From contig JAQGBZ010000325.1 of assembly GCA_034687125.1 (NCBI GenBank), forward strand, positions 1 to 64,000: a DNA stretch of 64,000 nt, in the 5' to 3' direction. The translations under genes were made by a program, and so were the position numbers. Within the stretch, counting starts at the first letter, position 1, and each line of letters opens with the position of its first letter. This document shows positions 1 through 12,939 of this stretch, in pieces. The notes under the pieces were generated by a model. It saw only the letters and a list, made by a program, of their open reading frames with translations. It searched no databases and was not told where the DNA came from. This DNA is from Neelides folsomi. Taxonomy: Eukaryota; Arthropoda; Collembola; Neelipleona; Neelidae.

Positions 1-1722
1 CCCATCATGAGCATTTTCAATAATATTTTAGCGGTTCGTTCAAACTCACGTCCTTTCCGGGCTGGAATAAAATATAGCTAGATTATTTATTTTAAATATA
101 AAAGATGTATGAGAATAATATAAGAAATAAATGAAGATTTGAGAAATTGGAAATATATGAGAATGCATTTGTGTGCATAAAGTATTAGCAGAAGAAGTAT
201 GGAGGGATTGTAATCTCCAAATAATACAAGGACTTAAATAAGAGAGTACCTTTAAGTATATCCCGTATGTATAGAAAGGGTAAGTAAACGTGAAAGTGTT
301 TTTGAGTTTCTCTATAGGGACTTTGGGCCGAGTCCCTTGAGTGACCTCGTTCACTTTTCAAAGGGGAGGCTCCTTTAAGAACGAGGTTTGGTTGGGGAAG
401 GTTCGGGGCCGCAACAACAACGCCGTTAAAGGATTTGCCTTCAATACCCTCGGAATGAGATGGACCCTTTTCGAAGGGCGGAAAAACAGATTCCCGTACA
501 CCTAACTGCATGAAACCCCTGGTGAAAATATCCTCAAAATGAGACCATCTTGCATTATGACATAGACCCTTAATGCCCAAGTTTCTGCAAAACAGCTCTT
601 CAGGTTTCTCAGAACCCTCAATTTCCCGCTCTCACATCTAAGGCTTCTAAGGGACTTGAAAAAACACAAGGACGATCGTCTCCTTCCCTTGACCTCCGAA
701 ATACCAGAAATGTGAGAAGTTGTTGAGAGACCTTTTGGAATTTCTCTTCAAGGAATTCGCATTATCCGCCCATCTCCCATATGTCGCCGTTGGTTAGGTT
801 CTTCCTGAGTTCCTGGCTATGGATGGTACCCTTGGGGGAATTTAATTTCCTTTGGAAAATGACAGACTTTGAGAAATTATTTAGTTTTAATTTGAATGGC
901 TGTGCGGGGGAGCGGAGTGGAGAGAAAATTCTTAATTTGTTTTCTTTCCCCTCGCCCTCGTTTGGAAATTGGAAAATGAAGGAGTGATTGAACGGCGTGT
1001 GAGAAAGGACCAAGAAGACTCATTTATTTTTCCAACTTTTATGGGTTTGGAAAGGAGGGTGAAGGAATTGTCAACAAAACTGTAAATGCAGTGCAAATGC
1101 TTGGCCTTCTTTGTTTACCACTTGTATTTATAAAGTGAGAGGAAGTTCATGTCCCTGCTAAATGGACCATTGTGGCTTTTCTAATTTTAAAGCCAGAAGG
1201 TGATAAATATTAATAGGGCCGGTTATTAATAAATTATACTTTTACAACTTGTCCATGTTGTTTGGCTTAATTTGCTTGGATTAGATCTAGACTGAATCAA
1301 ATGCAAAACACTCTTCAGCAGTTTATCACAATTTGGATTGAAAATGCATCTCTATTTTCTCTATGCAATTGTATTGAATCTTCACTGACAATGAATGAGA
1401 TAACTGATGATTCCAATCATTGAAAGATTAGAACCATAATTTATCAACAATACAATCAAAAATCCATTTATGTTTATGATTACCAGATTACATGATCTAC
1501 AATAACACGACTAACATCATTGATGCGCTAAGGTGTTAACCATTAACTATTATGGATACATAGTTAGTGGAATTGTAACGTTGAGTTTATCGGGGAATAA
1601 TGAAAAAAATATTGTATTCAAAGGATAAATCCTGAAGGTGAGAGAGGACCATTCGAAATCATAAATCAATATGTGAAAAAAGTAAATAAAATTATTATTG
1701 GGAAAAGAAAAGACATTTAAAG
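1..1722. other. Stretch without a supported gene
   Basis: No convincing gene is seen. About 300-760 is less AT-rich than its surroundings and holds one open minus-strand frame of 131 codons (580 to 185). It has no recognisable domain and no clear splice structure. It could be an exon of a gene outside the window, a UTR, or chance. The remainder up to the LMBRD2 start is AT-rich and presumably contains that gene's promoter and 5' UTR. Confidence 0.5.
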
Positions 1723-4556
1723 ATGTCAAGTTTTCAATTAGGACTTGACCTCGTCTTTACATTTCTCTTGGCGGCTGCACTCCTTTTCAATTACGGCAAT
1801 TGGTAAACAGATCACATTTTAATTTATGGTTATTGGATATAGGTTTCATATTCTTTAACATTAATTCCTTATCAAAATCTGTAATCTGGACAAAAATTTA
1901 TTGACATTGTCCATATGACATTTTTGTTATTAATTAACTGTTAAATTTAAGGTACCGACATCATGTATTTGTGACACTTGCTGTTCTCATTGCGTGGTAT
2001 TTCTCCTTCATTATCATCTTTGTTCTTCCACTCGACGTCTCTGCAGTAAGATTTCAAATTTATAAACATTGCCTTTTATTGCAAATTGCAGACTTGTATT
2101 ATTATAAATTGTGTTTATTTAGACGGTCTACAGACAATGTTTAACTTTGAATACAACGATCAACGATACGATAATTGTTGGGAACGAAACAGTTAAGAAT
2201 TCAAGTATTCCACTTGCACCAATATGCGAACAACCTTATAGCTATTCCGGACAACACGTTTTACCAAATCTCTGGAGAGTGGTTTACTGGACGTCACAAT
2301 GTCTAACATGGTTAAATTCTTAATTCTAGTTTAATTTACATTTGATACTAATCTGGATTATATTGATAAGCTCTAATCGATTTTTGTGGTATTTAGGCTT
2401 TTACTTCCAATGATGCAAAGTTACACTCAAGCAGGAGATTTTACCATCAAAGGGAAACTTCGCAGTGCTGTTTTGGACAATGCCATTTATTACGGGAGCT
2501 ATTTATTCATATGTGCCATTCTCCTCGCTTACATTGCTGTTAAGCCTGAATTGCAACTCGATTTGTAAGTTACTTATTTAAAAAGTATAAAGTGACAAAT
2601 GAGTATACTTAATTAGTTATCCCATTAAATTATTTAACGATTTTTATTTTTTACATAGTCAAAAATTGAAAACAATTGCTTCATCAGCATCAAACACTTG
2701 GGGACTTTTTCTTCTTGTTTTTATGCTGGGTTATGGACTAGTCGCTCTCCCTCGGAATCTATGGCACAGCTCATTCAAGAATTATTCTCTTTCGATGTCA
2801 TACTTCAAATTAGCAAAGCTTGCTGGTGAACGCAACTCGGCCGAAGAAAGACTTGATGATTGTTTAGAAAGCTTGCAAAGTCATTTGAAGAGTCCAACAC
2901 CAGCTTTGCTTAAACAACTTGACGAAATTGCCCTTCAAATTCCAACTGAATTTCGTGAGAGGATGAAAAGGAGAAATGTTGAACCTCCACTTGAAACACA
3001 CGAGAAAGCATTGGTGGCTCTTAATAAAGCTTTAAAGAAAGCATTGAAAAATTACCACAGGACGGAGACATTATGGGATCTGCAAATCACGAACACGATC
3101 CATTTGGAAGATGTTGAGAGAAATTTAAAAGCCAGAGATTACAGATTTAAACACACATTCCCTCAAGAACCTTCAAACTTCTTTTGCCGATCTCCTTTCA
3201 TTGGTTAATACCAATTAAAATAAAATAAAAATATTTTATTTAGAATTAATTATGAATTAAATAAGAAATAGATTGGTTGGATATTATCAATTAACTACTC
3301 TATTATTGATAAGAACGTTTAAATAATCAAAAAATTCCTTTTTACAGAATGGTGGTGGAAATGCGTGGTTGTAAATTATTTACTGCGTTTTGCATCAATA
3401 AGCATTGCAATTCTGAGTCTTATGGTCATTTGGTCTGAGGCGACTTTCTTCGTCCGATCACCTCAATTGAGTCTTTTTGCGCTGTTCATTAGCAGTGCGA
3501 AAGAGAAATATGATTACTCAGCAATTGAATTTGTTTCAACTTTAACCATCGCTTACCTCGCCGTCTGCGCCTTCTACACCGTATTTAAAATACGAATATT
3601 CAACTTCTACTATTTGGCTGGATCCCATCAGACGGATGAATATTCTCTAATATTCGCTGGAATGTAATTTAATTTAATAATCGATATTAAATTAGTATAA
3701 CAGATAACAACGTTTATAATCTATAATTTGATTCTTAATTGAATCAAAGTTAATAAATGAATTTGATTTTTAGGTTACTTTGCCGTTTGACACCACCATT
3801 GTGCCTGAACTTCTTAGGAATGATCCACATGGACAGCCATGTGATTAAAAACACCGTGGCTGAGACTTCTTACACGGGTATTATGGGTCACATGGACGTC
3901 CTTTCTCTCATCTCAGACGGATTCAACATTTACTTCCCAATGGGCATTTTTATCATTGCTGGACTGACTTGGTTCAAAGTAGGAGCTAGGGCTCTTTCGT
4001 TCATTGGTTTCCCCCAGTTCCTAACTGATGATGAAGTTAGCACGGACCTTGTCAACGAAGGCCAACAACTCATTACAAGAGGTTACAATTGTTTGAAAGA
4101 TCTAAATGAGAATAATGATATTTTTGTTTACTTGTTTGTGATTTGACTAAAAATTAACATCTAATTTGATTTATAGAGAAAAGACGAAGGCAGAGGAATG
4201 AAGATTCCAGAAGGAGAAATGAAGGAAGGAGGCCTTATGAACCCAGAAGAGACGCAGCAAGAGAAGCAAATCGAAATAGTATGATATTTAATTAACAATT
4301 AAAATTATGAATTATTTAAATAACCTATGTTATATGTAAATAAGTAAATTGTAATAGTATTATGGTGTATTTAAGTAGTTATCTCTGAAATTAAAATAAT
4401 TAAATGAAATTTGATTTAGTTGAAAACGTGGAGAATTTAAGTTCGACTTCCGAAACGGCATTGAGTTCTTGGGGTAGTGGACGAGCTGCATATGGGACAG
4501 GGTATCCACCACCGAGTCGGGAACAACCTCCAAGGGGGCTTTTCGACGACGTTTAA
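1723..4556 (+). CDS. LMBRD2: LMBR1 domain-containing protein 2 homolog (9 exons)
   Basis: Multi-pass membrane protein of the LMBR1-like family; human LMBRD2 is linked to G-protein-coupled receptor signalling at the plasma membrane. Exons by splice signals and frame are 1723-1802, 1952-2045, 2123-2310, 2397-2564, 2659-3203, 3348-3663, 3774-4081, 4177-4278 and 4420-4556. They sum to 645 codons plus stop. The N-terminus has a hydrophobic segment starting at the chosen ATG. An extracellular loop with N-x-T/S sites follows. Family-typical pieces are [25 protein letters not shown] and, across the last junctions, an Arg-rich tail. The protein ends in RGLFDDV, as vertebrate LMBRD2 does. The central hydrophilic loop (exon 5) looks helical or coiled. 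Human LMBRD2 is about 50 residues longer. An AATAAA lies at 4824. It is convergent with FICD. Identity is confident from many conserved blocks. Confidence 0.93.
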
Positions 4557-5102
4557 AATCCTCATTTACGCACGTCCCTATTCTACAACGAGTGATACAC
4601 AAGAACTGAATTCAGTATGATAAAATCCCTTTTTTATTTACCTGATTAACCTCATAGAAATTCAGAACTCGTAGCTTTACAATGTAATGTGGTAACTACA
4701 AATATAATTAAGTTTAATGTCTATTATTGCAATGTTTGTTTTATGAATGTGAAAAATGTTAATTTATTAATTGTATATGAGCATGTTTATATAATATTTA
4801 ACAATACTAACCTAAAACAGATGAATAAAGATAAAGTATTAAATTATGAAATGCTTAAAAATATTTAAAAGCAAATATACCTCCTACTCAAATAGTGATG
4901 TAAATTCTCTAAAAAATAAGTGAGTAAAAACTTCATTTAACATTCCACTTTTAACACGTTTAACTAATATTGTCTTTTCTTTAACTTAAAAAGATCGTAA
5001 ATGAAAAAAACTTGCACGGTTTTTGCATAAGATAATAATGACGCTTTAATAATTTAAATTCGCTTTCTGTTTACATTTAATAAAATGAGATTAATAAGAA
5101 TA
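4557..5102. other. 3' intergenic space between convergent genes
   Basis: AT-rich region separating the 3' ends of LMBRD2 (+) and FICD (-). It carries a plausible plus-strand polyadenylation hexamer AATAAA at 4824-4829. Nothing coding is recognised. Confidence 0.6.
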
Positions 5103-6932
5103 TCACAATGGTGCGGAGTCGTCCGCCTCTTCCGGGGACTGTTGTTGCTGTATGTGGTAATGTCCCATTTCCCTTGTCGCCCAAAGGTACACATCAACCG
5201 TCTTCTCTGTGCATTCCGCAATAAAGCGAATAAAAGGTCGAACATCCCCTCGATTGGCCGTATTTAAGGCTAAAGGAAATTTTAATTTTTTAAAATTTAA
5301 TTTAATTAAAATTTAATTTAACATTGCTGATATATTCGTTTAATTTGTAAAATGAATAAAAAGTCACCTTCGTAGTATGTTGCTCTCTCTTGCTTTCGAA
5401 TGATAACTGGAGGATATCCAGCGACCATTAAAATCCAATTCATAAGTAGTCTTGACGTCCTTCCGTTTCCATCTGCGAAAGGATGAACGTAAACAAGGCG
5501 ATAGTGAGCAAGAGCCGCAAGGTGAATTGGATGAAGTTCAGAAGCCTCTTCAGAATTGATCCTTTATAATAGAAAATGTTCAAATACACAATTTAATTTT
5601 AATTCCAAATACAGATATTTTCTTCAATGTCAATTAGTAAATATCAAATAGTATTAAATATTCAATTAATTGTACACTAACCAATCAACTAGAGATTCAA
5701 ACTGTTCTTTGACATTTTCTGGTCTAGGTGGAACATGAGTTCCAACCCAAACTTGATTCTTTCTAAAATTTCCAGCTCCTTCTGTATCCACAAGACCCAT
5801 GACATGTTTATGAATGTCCAAGATATCTTGAGCACCAATGGGACCGATTCTCGGAACAAGTGTGCCATTGATAAACTTCATAGCCGCGTCTAATCCCAGA
5901 ATTTCATTATGTTCATGAAGACTTTTGCCTCCAATGGCTAGCCGTGTTTCTAGAACTGCTCTTGTCTCAGCAAGGGACAAAGTATTTCCTTCCAATCCGG
6001 CCGTATGGTACAAGTGTTGGAAATATGCCTCTTTCTTCACTCGTCTCAAGGCAGAATTCCCTTCAGGGAGCGACAAAAGAACATCTTTCTTTTCTTCAAT
6101 TCTCCGTAAATGCTTGTCATCAATTTCCTCGACAAGTGGGAGAGTTCTTTTCCTATTCGTGAGAGCTTTTCCGTGAAACGGCGCGGAAGATAAAGCTTGT
6201 ACGTAAAGTAAGTCGGCCATTAAAATGTCGGCCTTTTCCTCGAAGAATTCTCCGTAATGGGTGAGAATATCGGGATGGCGAGGGCAAAGTGCCATGGCAT
6301 GTTTAAACAACTTTTGTGCTCTTTCTCCTTTCCCATTTTCTTTCATTTCCAATGCGGCATGGACAGCCGAAACAGCTTCAAGTTCATATCCTTCAATAAA
6401 TTTTAATTTAGAATAATCTTAATGCATTAATAAAAGCTTAATAAATTAATAAAGCTTAATGATCGAAATAATCAAAATAATATTCATAATGTTCTTATTT
6501 AATACCTAATGCATTGTCCCCTTCACATTCATTATCAATTTCTAAGAAAGGCTCTCGAATAGAACCAGACTCGTAAGGTACTGTAATTGTTTCAATTTGA
6601 GGAAGCAACGGTTGGAATTGTTTTCTTCCTCTTTCAATGGGAGTTAAGAGTGTGACGAAAAGGGCCGTGAGGACTCCCAAGAGAAATACTGAAGCTAAAA
6701 TCACCGTGTTCATCTTCATCTCCCTCCTTTTCCAATTGTTGTTTGCAGCGTCGTCGAAGGGACTCCCAGCATTCATCATCTCGTCCTCCCGATCGATCGG
6801 AGGAGGAAGAGCTGAAGAAGAGAGCGACCTTGTTCGTCTCTTTAGACGAACCGATGCTGGGGATGATGATTTCCGAAGTGAGAGGGGGAAAGCATCCCCC
6901 AGATTTTGACACCAAGGTGGCCACTCGGCCAT
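5103..6932 (-). CDS. FICD: Protein adenylyltransferase FICD (Fic domain, ER AMPylase) (4 exons)
   Basis: Fic-domain enzyme that, in animals, AMPylates and de-AMPylates the ER chaperone BiP. Coding exons read on the minus strand are 6932-6506, 6390-5676, 5561-5368 and 5269-5103, giving 500 aa. A single membrane anchor lies at about residues 75-97, after a basic stretch, predicting a type II ER protein. A TPR-like region follows. The autoinhibitory helix motif T-x-x-x-E-G-N is intact (TAGLEGN, Glu about 276). The catalytic Fic motif [12 protein letters not shown] is complete, with His at about 407. Downstream [11 protein letters not shown] is typical of the family. The start at 6932 (MAEWPPW) is the first in-frame ATG in its exon. 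An upstream exon ending at 7126 (donor GTAAGA) probably carries 5' UTR. The second intron uses a GTACAA donor at 5675, chosen because it alone keeps the frame. The neighbouring genes are unrelated. Confidence 0.93.
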
Positions 6933-8106
6933 TTCTTCCTCGATGCTACTTCGGGTTGTCAACTTGGGCTCTCGGTGACCTGCATCACTCCTGCTAAGGA
7001 CGTGATCCTCCTCTACAACTCCTATTTTCACCCTGAAAAAATTAAAAATTAAATCTTTATACTGTTTATTTACTTTTCATGCATTGTATTATATTTAAGA
7101 GTTCATTATATGAGAATGGTCTTACCTCGGTTTCACCTTGAATTTTTATCTCTTCACAAATTAATATGCGAAATATTTTCCTCTTATAAAGAGGACAAAA
7201 TTATTTTTTATAACACTTACTTAGATTTAATATAGGTTAATATAAAATTTGATTTAAAGTTTATTGTGCTTTTTAGGTCATCTAAATATTATATAAAACG
7301 ATGTAAATATTGTAAAACCACTCCATCAGGAAGATTAAAATGCGTAGATACGTGGTAATTTGTTTCCAAGAAGAACGTTCAATACTTGGTTCAAAACAGA
7401 GCAAAGGGATCTGTGGAAGATGTCTCCGAATAGTTTTAATTTAAAATTCACTTTTGTTCAAATTCACCGTTTCTTGAGTTGGGCAGTTAAGGACTTGATC
7501 AGGAAGTTCCTCATTTCCGCTAATCTTGGTGGGAAACGGGATCTTACGCACAAGGAAGAGATTTTCCTCCCACTACGTTCTCCTCTCACTGTGTTTGCTC
7601 TCTGATTGTGAGATCATTCTTTTGTCCCTATCTATCCGTATATTATTTATGTTTTTATTCCATTACCTAAATAATCCACGTAAGATCATCTCACTTTGAA
7701 TGAATACAGCCCAACTCAAGTTATTTAGACTCGACAACTTCACAATTTCGCATTTGACCCCAACCCTATATCCACTTCAATAAAAAATTGATAATGAATT
7801 TAAATGATACGATGATGATGAAATTAATGTTAATTTATCAATTCATGATATGAGATTATGTTTCAATTTGTGAAATGATATCATTAGGAGTTTGATGATT
7901 AGTGATATGAGTTAAATATTGTTGAAAGTGAATGGCTATAGATATAAATGTTAATGTAGGAAATGAAGCAATTTGAATAAAACAAATTGAACACAACGAT
8001 TAAAATTATTAAACAACAAATAATAATATATTTCATATTTTATTATACGATCAAGAATTTAAAGATAATATAATTAATTATATTATAAATGTTAAATAAA
8101 ATTTAT
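6933..8106. other. Intergenic and 5' UTR region
   Basis: Contains the probable non-coding first exon of FICD (minus strand, donor at 7125/7124 and acceptor at 7033-7035). The rest is AT-rich sequence before the 3' end of the TMEM115 gene. A short open frame near 7360-7605 (+) lacks splice context or a recognisable domain. Nothing else is supported. Confidence 0.5.
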
Positions 8107-9550
8107 TTAGAAGAGTGACGGAGGTGGAGAATTTGGTGAATGGAGAAGTGGAGCTGAGTCGGAGTCGTCTTGAGGAGAAACGGAAATAGAGACGCTTTCC
8201 CTCTTCTCTTTGCCCAATCGCTCACTGAGAAGCTTTAGTGCCTTTTGTCTGAAAAATTACGAGTACATTTAGTCCGATTTAGAGAGTCAGATTAAAAAGA
8301 GGAAAATTAATTTGAGAGTAATTAAAATTTTTATTACCGTCTCCTCTCCGCGTCGTGTTGTTCTGCTCCAGGGAGTGTGATTGAGATTGACGAAGGCCCA
8401 GAAGCTTCGGCGAACCTCTTCACAGCCTTTCGGCAAATTCCAATGCGAACAAAAAAGGCGAAGACTCCATTTGCAAAAAGGGCCACAGGAGGTTGAACGA
8501 CGTTAGGGAAGAAAGATGCGAATGTGAAATTATCCGCGTGGTCTCCTCGAGTTCCGTTCCCATGAGCTTGATAGAACCTCAGATAAACCCACCCGCACAA
8601 CATCCCCCAACCAAACATGCAAGCGTAGACGCCTTCCAACATCCCAATGAAATAAAGAAACAATGAGAGTAAAAATACGCTCAATGGAACGTTCCTAGAA
8701 AGAAAGAAAAATTATTAGTTTTTGAGCTAAAACAGTTTAGAAAGAAAAAAAATTCTTATTTTGTAAATGGATTAATTTGTTATTATAATTAATAATATTA
8801 TATTATCAATATTAATATATTCTTACCTATTCGTAATTTTTCCAAGTGGGGTTCGTAAAAGGACATGATCAGGCATAATTTGTTTAACTGAGACTGACAC
8901 AGCGGCGACGTAACCGGCCAACCCGTGAATTTTGATATTGAAAAGTATGTCTGGGTTGAAGGTGATGGCATAAAGAAAGAGATAATAGGCGACACTCATC
9001 ACACACACTGCCACGTTCACAATTATAAAGAACAGTGTCATTTCTCTCGTCCCCCAAAGTGGCTCGATTAATTTCCCTATATTTATCAATTGATCAAAAT
9101 TCAATTTATGGTTTCACTTTAGCACAATTATTCAATGAAAATAAAATGGTTTCTTAAAATTTTATTCCTTACCACATAGTCCTACAGTGACAATGTCAAT
9201 TACCACTTCCCAAAAATGAATTTCTAGAAAAGGAGCCGTAAAAAGCGTCCAGACCCAAAAAGAAGGAGGGAGGAGGTATCCAGGTGTCACAGACACAATC
9301 TCAACTGCTGGAGGATAAAATGAGAGGAAATATGATGTAAAGACGGTCAAACATATTGCTTTCACACTCAAACTTAAGTTCCTGTAAAATTAAAATCAAG
9401 TCAATTACAATCAAGTGCGTGTTAATCATTATAAAAGACGTACTTATAACGAACGGTTAAAAAAGATAAAAAGTCAAACCTCCCAAGAGCCGCTAGCTCA
9501 GCTCTGACGTAGGGAACATTCCTTTTGAGGGACCGCAGGGAACCTGACAT
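8107..9550 (-). CDS. TMEM115: Transmembrane protein 115 homolog (Golgi rhomboid-like protein) (5 exons)
   Basis: TMEM115 is a Golgi multi-pass protein with a rhomboid-like fold without protease residues, implicated in Golgi-to-ER retrograde transport. Minus-strand exons are 9550-9480, 9381-9173, 9076-8827, 8694-8338 and 8248-8107, giving 342 aa. Characteristic blocks are VTPGYLLPPSFWVWTL, LIEPLWG, IHGLAGY, WVYLRFYQ, the long stretch around FASFFPNVVQP, SSISITLPG and DAERRR at the start of the cytosolic tail. The tail is Ser/Pro-rich and shorter than in vertebrates. The ATG at 9550 gives a short hydrophilic N-terminus before the first membrane segment. The gene is divergent from the 900-aa gene with 358 bp between start codons. 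Identification rests on blocks conserved over the whole length. Confidence 0.93.
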
Positions 9551-9908
9551 TATTTATTCTAATTTTCACATGTCCCACGTTTTAATCATTTAGGTGTAAT
9601 TAATTATTTTCGCTAATTATCCACATAAATATGAATCGTTAAGATTAGGAGAGGGTCAAGAATTGTTAAACTGAGCGCTGAAGGGCTAAATCCTAGCCGC
9701 TACATTTAAAAGACCGGTGGGAGTCATTTCGTATAAAGACAAATTTTCCCATTTTCTCACGTGCGTTTTCTTCACTCCTCGAATGACTCGAATCTACCTT
9801 TGAAGGTAATTAAACTAATTGGTTTCTTAATCCACATTCATTCAATCCAGGTAAAGCACTTGGCAGTTACTAATATTTATTCATTATAGGTTAACGCCAA
9901 AAGTTAAA
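9551..9908. promoter_or_regulatory. Candidate bidirectional promoter between divergent genes
   Basis: The 358 bp between the TMEM115 start (9550, -) and the 900-aa protein start (9909, +) must hold both 5' UTRs and probably both promoters. No clear TATA box is seen at a fitting distance on either strand. The assignment is inferred from the head-to-head arrangement only. Confidence 0.4.
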
Positions 9909-12900
9909 ATGGGGATTGAAATTGAATCGAACAAAGCTACAAAGTCGATCGCCGTCTTTCTATCCTTCTTTGGTATGATTTATGATATATTAAGATACGA
10001 TGTCCGATGTCATATATTAATGTATTATAAAATCACGCCTAATTTTTAAATGAAATAAATTACAAGTTATTAATTGTTAATTCTACAGGGAAAGGAAAGT
10101 TGAGCGAAGAAGTTTTGGAAGAAAAAATACAATCATTTCTCATTGAAGATGAAACACTCAAATTTTCCATCCATCTTCAGCTTTTCTTGGCATTAAATGA
10201 CACTTCTTTGGACTCCGTCCGTGACACCGATCTCACTGCTCCACTTTCGCCCACAACTGACGTAGGAGTGCTAAGTCATAAGACTTATCTTCATCTTGTT
10301 GACGAACTTGATCTTAATGAAGAATTCATCAAAATGATGGAAGCGTCAGCTCATGTCTCTCCACTCCTCTCCGATTTACTTCTAAAGTCTTTAGAAAATT
10401 TTGACGACCTGAGCTTAAAGTACAAATCACACTATTTGTATGTCCTTTCCAAGATCTCGTCTTTTGATGAAAATTATTCAAATTACACTGCAAAGTACTT
10501 CAATATCTTTATTAATTCGAAGGTTCCGAAAATGAATAAGGTATGTTAAGTTTACCATTACTATAGAATTAAAATATTAAATACCAATAAGACTAATGAC
10601 ATATTCATTTTATTTGTAGATTGAGGTGGCTTTGAAAATTGCTGGCTTGCCTGGACTTTATGATACAAAAGGTGACAATTGGGAGGAATTTCATGAACTG
10701 TCTCCAGAATGGGATTTCGATTTTCTTAAATTCGGGTTAAAGACTTACGAAGTTTTCAAAGAAATTTTCCCATCCAAAAAGGTTCCATCATATCCAACGA
10801 CTCTTGTTAGTCAAATTGATGAATATTTGGCTCGCTTTTCATTGTTGCCATCCGATGAAGAATTGATTTTGTGGATGAAAACGATTAAAGGCCGTTTGAG
10901 CCTTTTGGAGTATTTGGGTGGAATTGCCTATTCTTCCCATCTTATTATGACTCATTTCAAAATCCCTGTTGGATCTTCGAAACTGCTTGAGCTTGCAGGG
11001 AATCTGCGATTTGAAAAACCAAAAGTCCAACCCGAAGAATTTCAATTCTCTTCAATTGACCAATTTTGTGTTGAGTTTAAATCTCAATTCCGGAGGGAAC
11101 GCTATCGGAAAATATGGATTGAAGCTCTTTTGAATTTTGAGAACCCGTTGGATTCTCCTTGTGGACTTGATGTAGCTGAGATTCACATTCCTCTTAACGC
11201 TGATTTCGACATCATGCTGAAACTCATTGAAGTCCTGGAGAAGTCGGAAAATTTGTGTGACAAAAAGAAGGAACTTCTTCTTTCTTCATTTGCAGCTCAA
11301 AAGGTTTTTGAGCGGAGAGATGAATTTCTGAACAAAATATTTGCAAATGGTGCAAATCGGAGACTTGCGAAAGAAAATTTCAAAATTGGCCTTTCTACTT
11401 TGACCTCCAGGCTTTGTCATGTTTCTCAAAGTGAAATTCTTCAAGGGTACAGAAACCAGAAAAAAATTAAGGTAATCATAATCATACTCTTTATTTAATT
11501 AATTGCAAAACAAATTGAAATGGAAATAAAAAGTGGATGATTTATGATAAAATAGCATAAACAAATTTTATTAAAGTATTAAACGTTATTTGTTTTAAAT
11601 TTAGGATTCTTGGGAATATGTTGTTTTTACTCTTGGAATTCAAGATTCATTGAAAACAGTTGAAGAACTTCTCCGTGGCGGATTTCGATCAGGAAATTAT
11701 GAACCTCTTCGTCTCACCGTTCCATTTCATCATTTCAAGTTGAGTTGCGGAAAAGAAGTTTTCCACGCTGCCATCGAATCGATTCTTACAGACCCAAAGC
11801 CAAGATGCTCTGGTAAAGCCATTTCTGCCTTACCAAATCTCATTAAGGAGAATTTAACTACTTTTGCTGAATTGGAAGCCCTCATTCGATTAGCAACTAT
11901 TGAAGCAGAAATTGACGGAAGCGAAGAAAATATTGTTTTGTGTCAGCGATTGTTCACTTCTTACTCAACGCTTCTCAATTCCTATCCCGAGCTCGCCTCT
12001 GTCGATTCGAATGTGACCAAGCATTTAAAATCGTCTTTGCTTCTCACCTACAATGTTGGAAATCCAACTGGAAGAGGAAAAAGTATTTTGTTTAACATCC
12101 GAGAAATCATCCTTCAGCTTGGAGTGACAATCGGAGGACAAATTCGTGAGATTATCGTAGAAGATGAAGATCTGGATGACAAAACCTTCACTTCACTTTC
12201 CCTCATTTTCATTCGGTGCGTCTGTAATGGAGCTTTAATTAAAGAAGCTTTGATCTCAAGGATCGAGAAATTAGAACATTTGAATACTGTTGCTTACTGT
12301 GTCAACATTGTGTTAAACTCATGTCAGAGTGAATTTAAAAAAGTAGAAGAATTATTCCATCTCATTTTCCAAAATTCTCAATTGTTTCCTTCTGAAATTT
12401 CCCTTTGGAGTCGAGTAGTCTTGAATGGATTTTATGTTGGGAAACGATGTGAACATGGAGGACATTTCTTGACGGCTTACAAAGGATTTCTTGGAGAGAG
12501 AAAGGAATTTGAGGATGTGAAGGAAATTATTCAAACCCTGACTTGGGCTGGAACACGTGGAGGATGTATTCGAACCATCATGCTCACAATGATCAATTTA
12601 CTTGAAAATCTGAATCGGAATGTGATTGAGGAGGAAGGAAATGTCATCAAGGATTGTTTGCTCCTTTTGGAAAGGAAAATCTCAGATGTTGGATTTCCAT
12701 TGAGAACTGTCATTCTTGGTTACGTTGATGGGAACAAAAAAGAATTCCAGAAGACGATGAGCAACGAAAGGAAAGAGAAAATTGAGAACGCATTGAAAGA
12801 AATGAAGGACGAGACGGGAACTTGTTCAGTGGACGAGGACGAAGATCCTGCTGAAGATCGGAAGCTTTTCCCTTTCAACAATACCCTACCACCAGCACCA

Positions 12901-12939
12901 CCTCCGGAAACTGTCGCTCAAATACCGTTGATTTCTTAA
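9909..12939 (+). CDS. Unrecognised 900-aa helical-repeat-like protein (4 exons)
   Basis: The gene is clearly real. Four exons (9909-9972, 10089-10540, 10620-11471, 11605-12939) join in frame through GT-AG introns to 900 codons plus stop, and three of the four are long and open. I do not recognise the family. The composition is that of a soluble, almost entirely alpha-helical protein with many Leu/Ile-spaced amphipathic stretches, as in HEAT/ARM-type scaffolds. No signal peptide or membrane span is seen. The C-terminus becomes hydrophilic and acidic, then Pro-rich (LPPAPPPE) before the stop. It shares a possible promoter with TMEM115, which does not indicate function. Fast-evolving scaffold families of nuclear or checkpoint complexes are possible, but no signature allows a choice. 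Confidence 0.8.

Noticed and set aside
6634..6997. Overlapping plus- and minus-strand open frames of 80-96 codons over the first FICD exon
   Set aside because: They are shadows of the FICD coding exon, which carries the membrane anchor and joins in frame to the Fic domain.
7029..7031. GTG codon as the FICD start
   Set aside because: It is not an ATG and lies just inside a splice acceptor (7033-7035); the first in-frame ATG is at 6930-6932.
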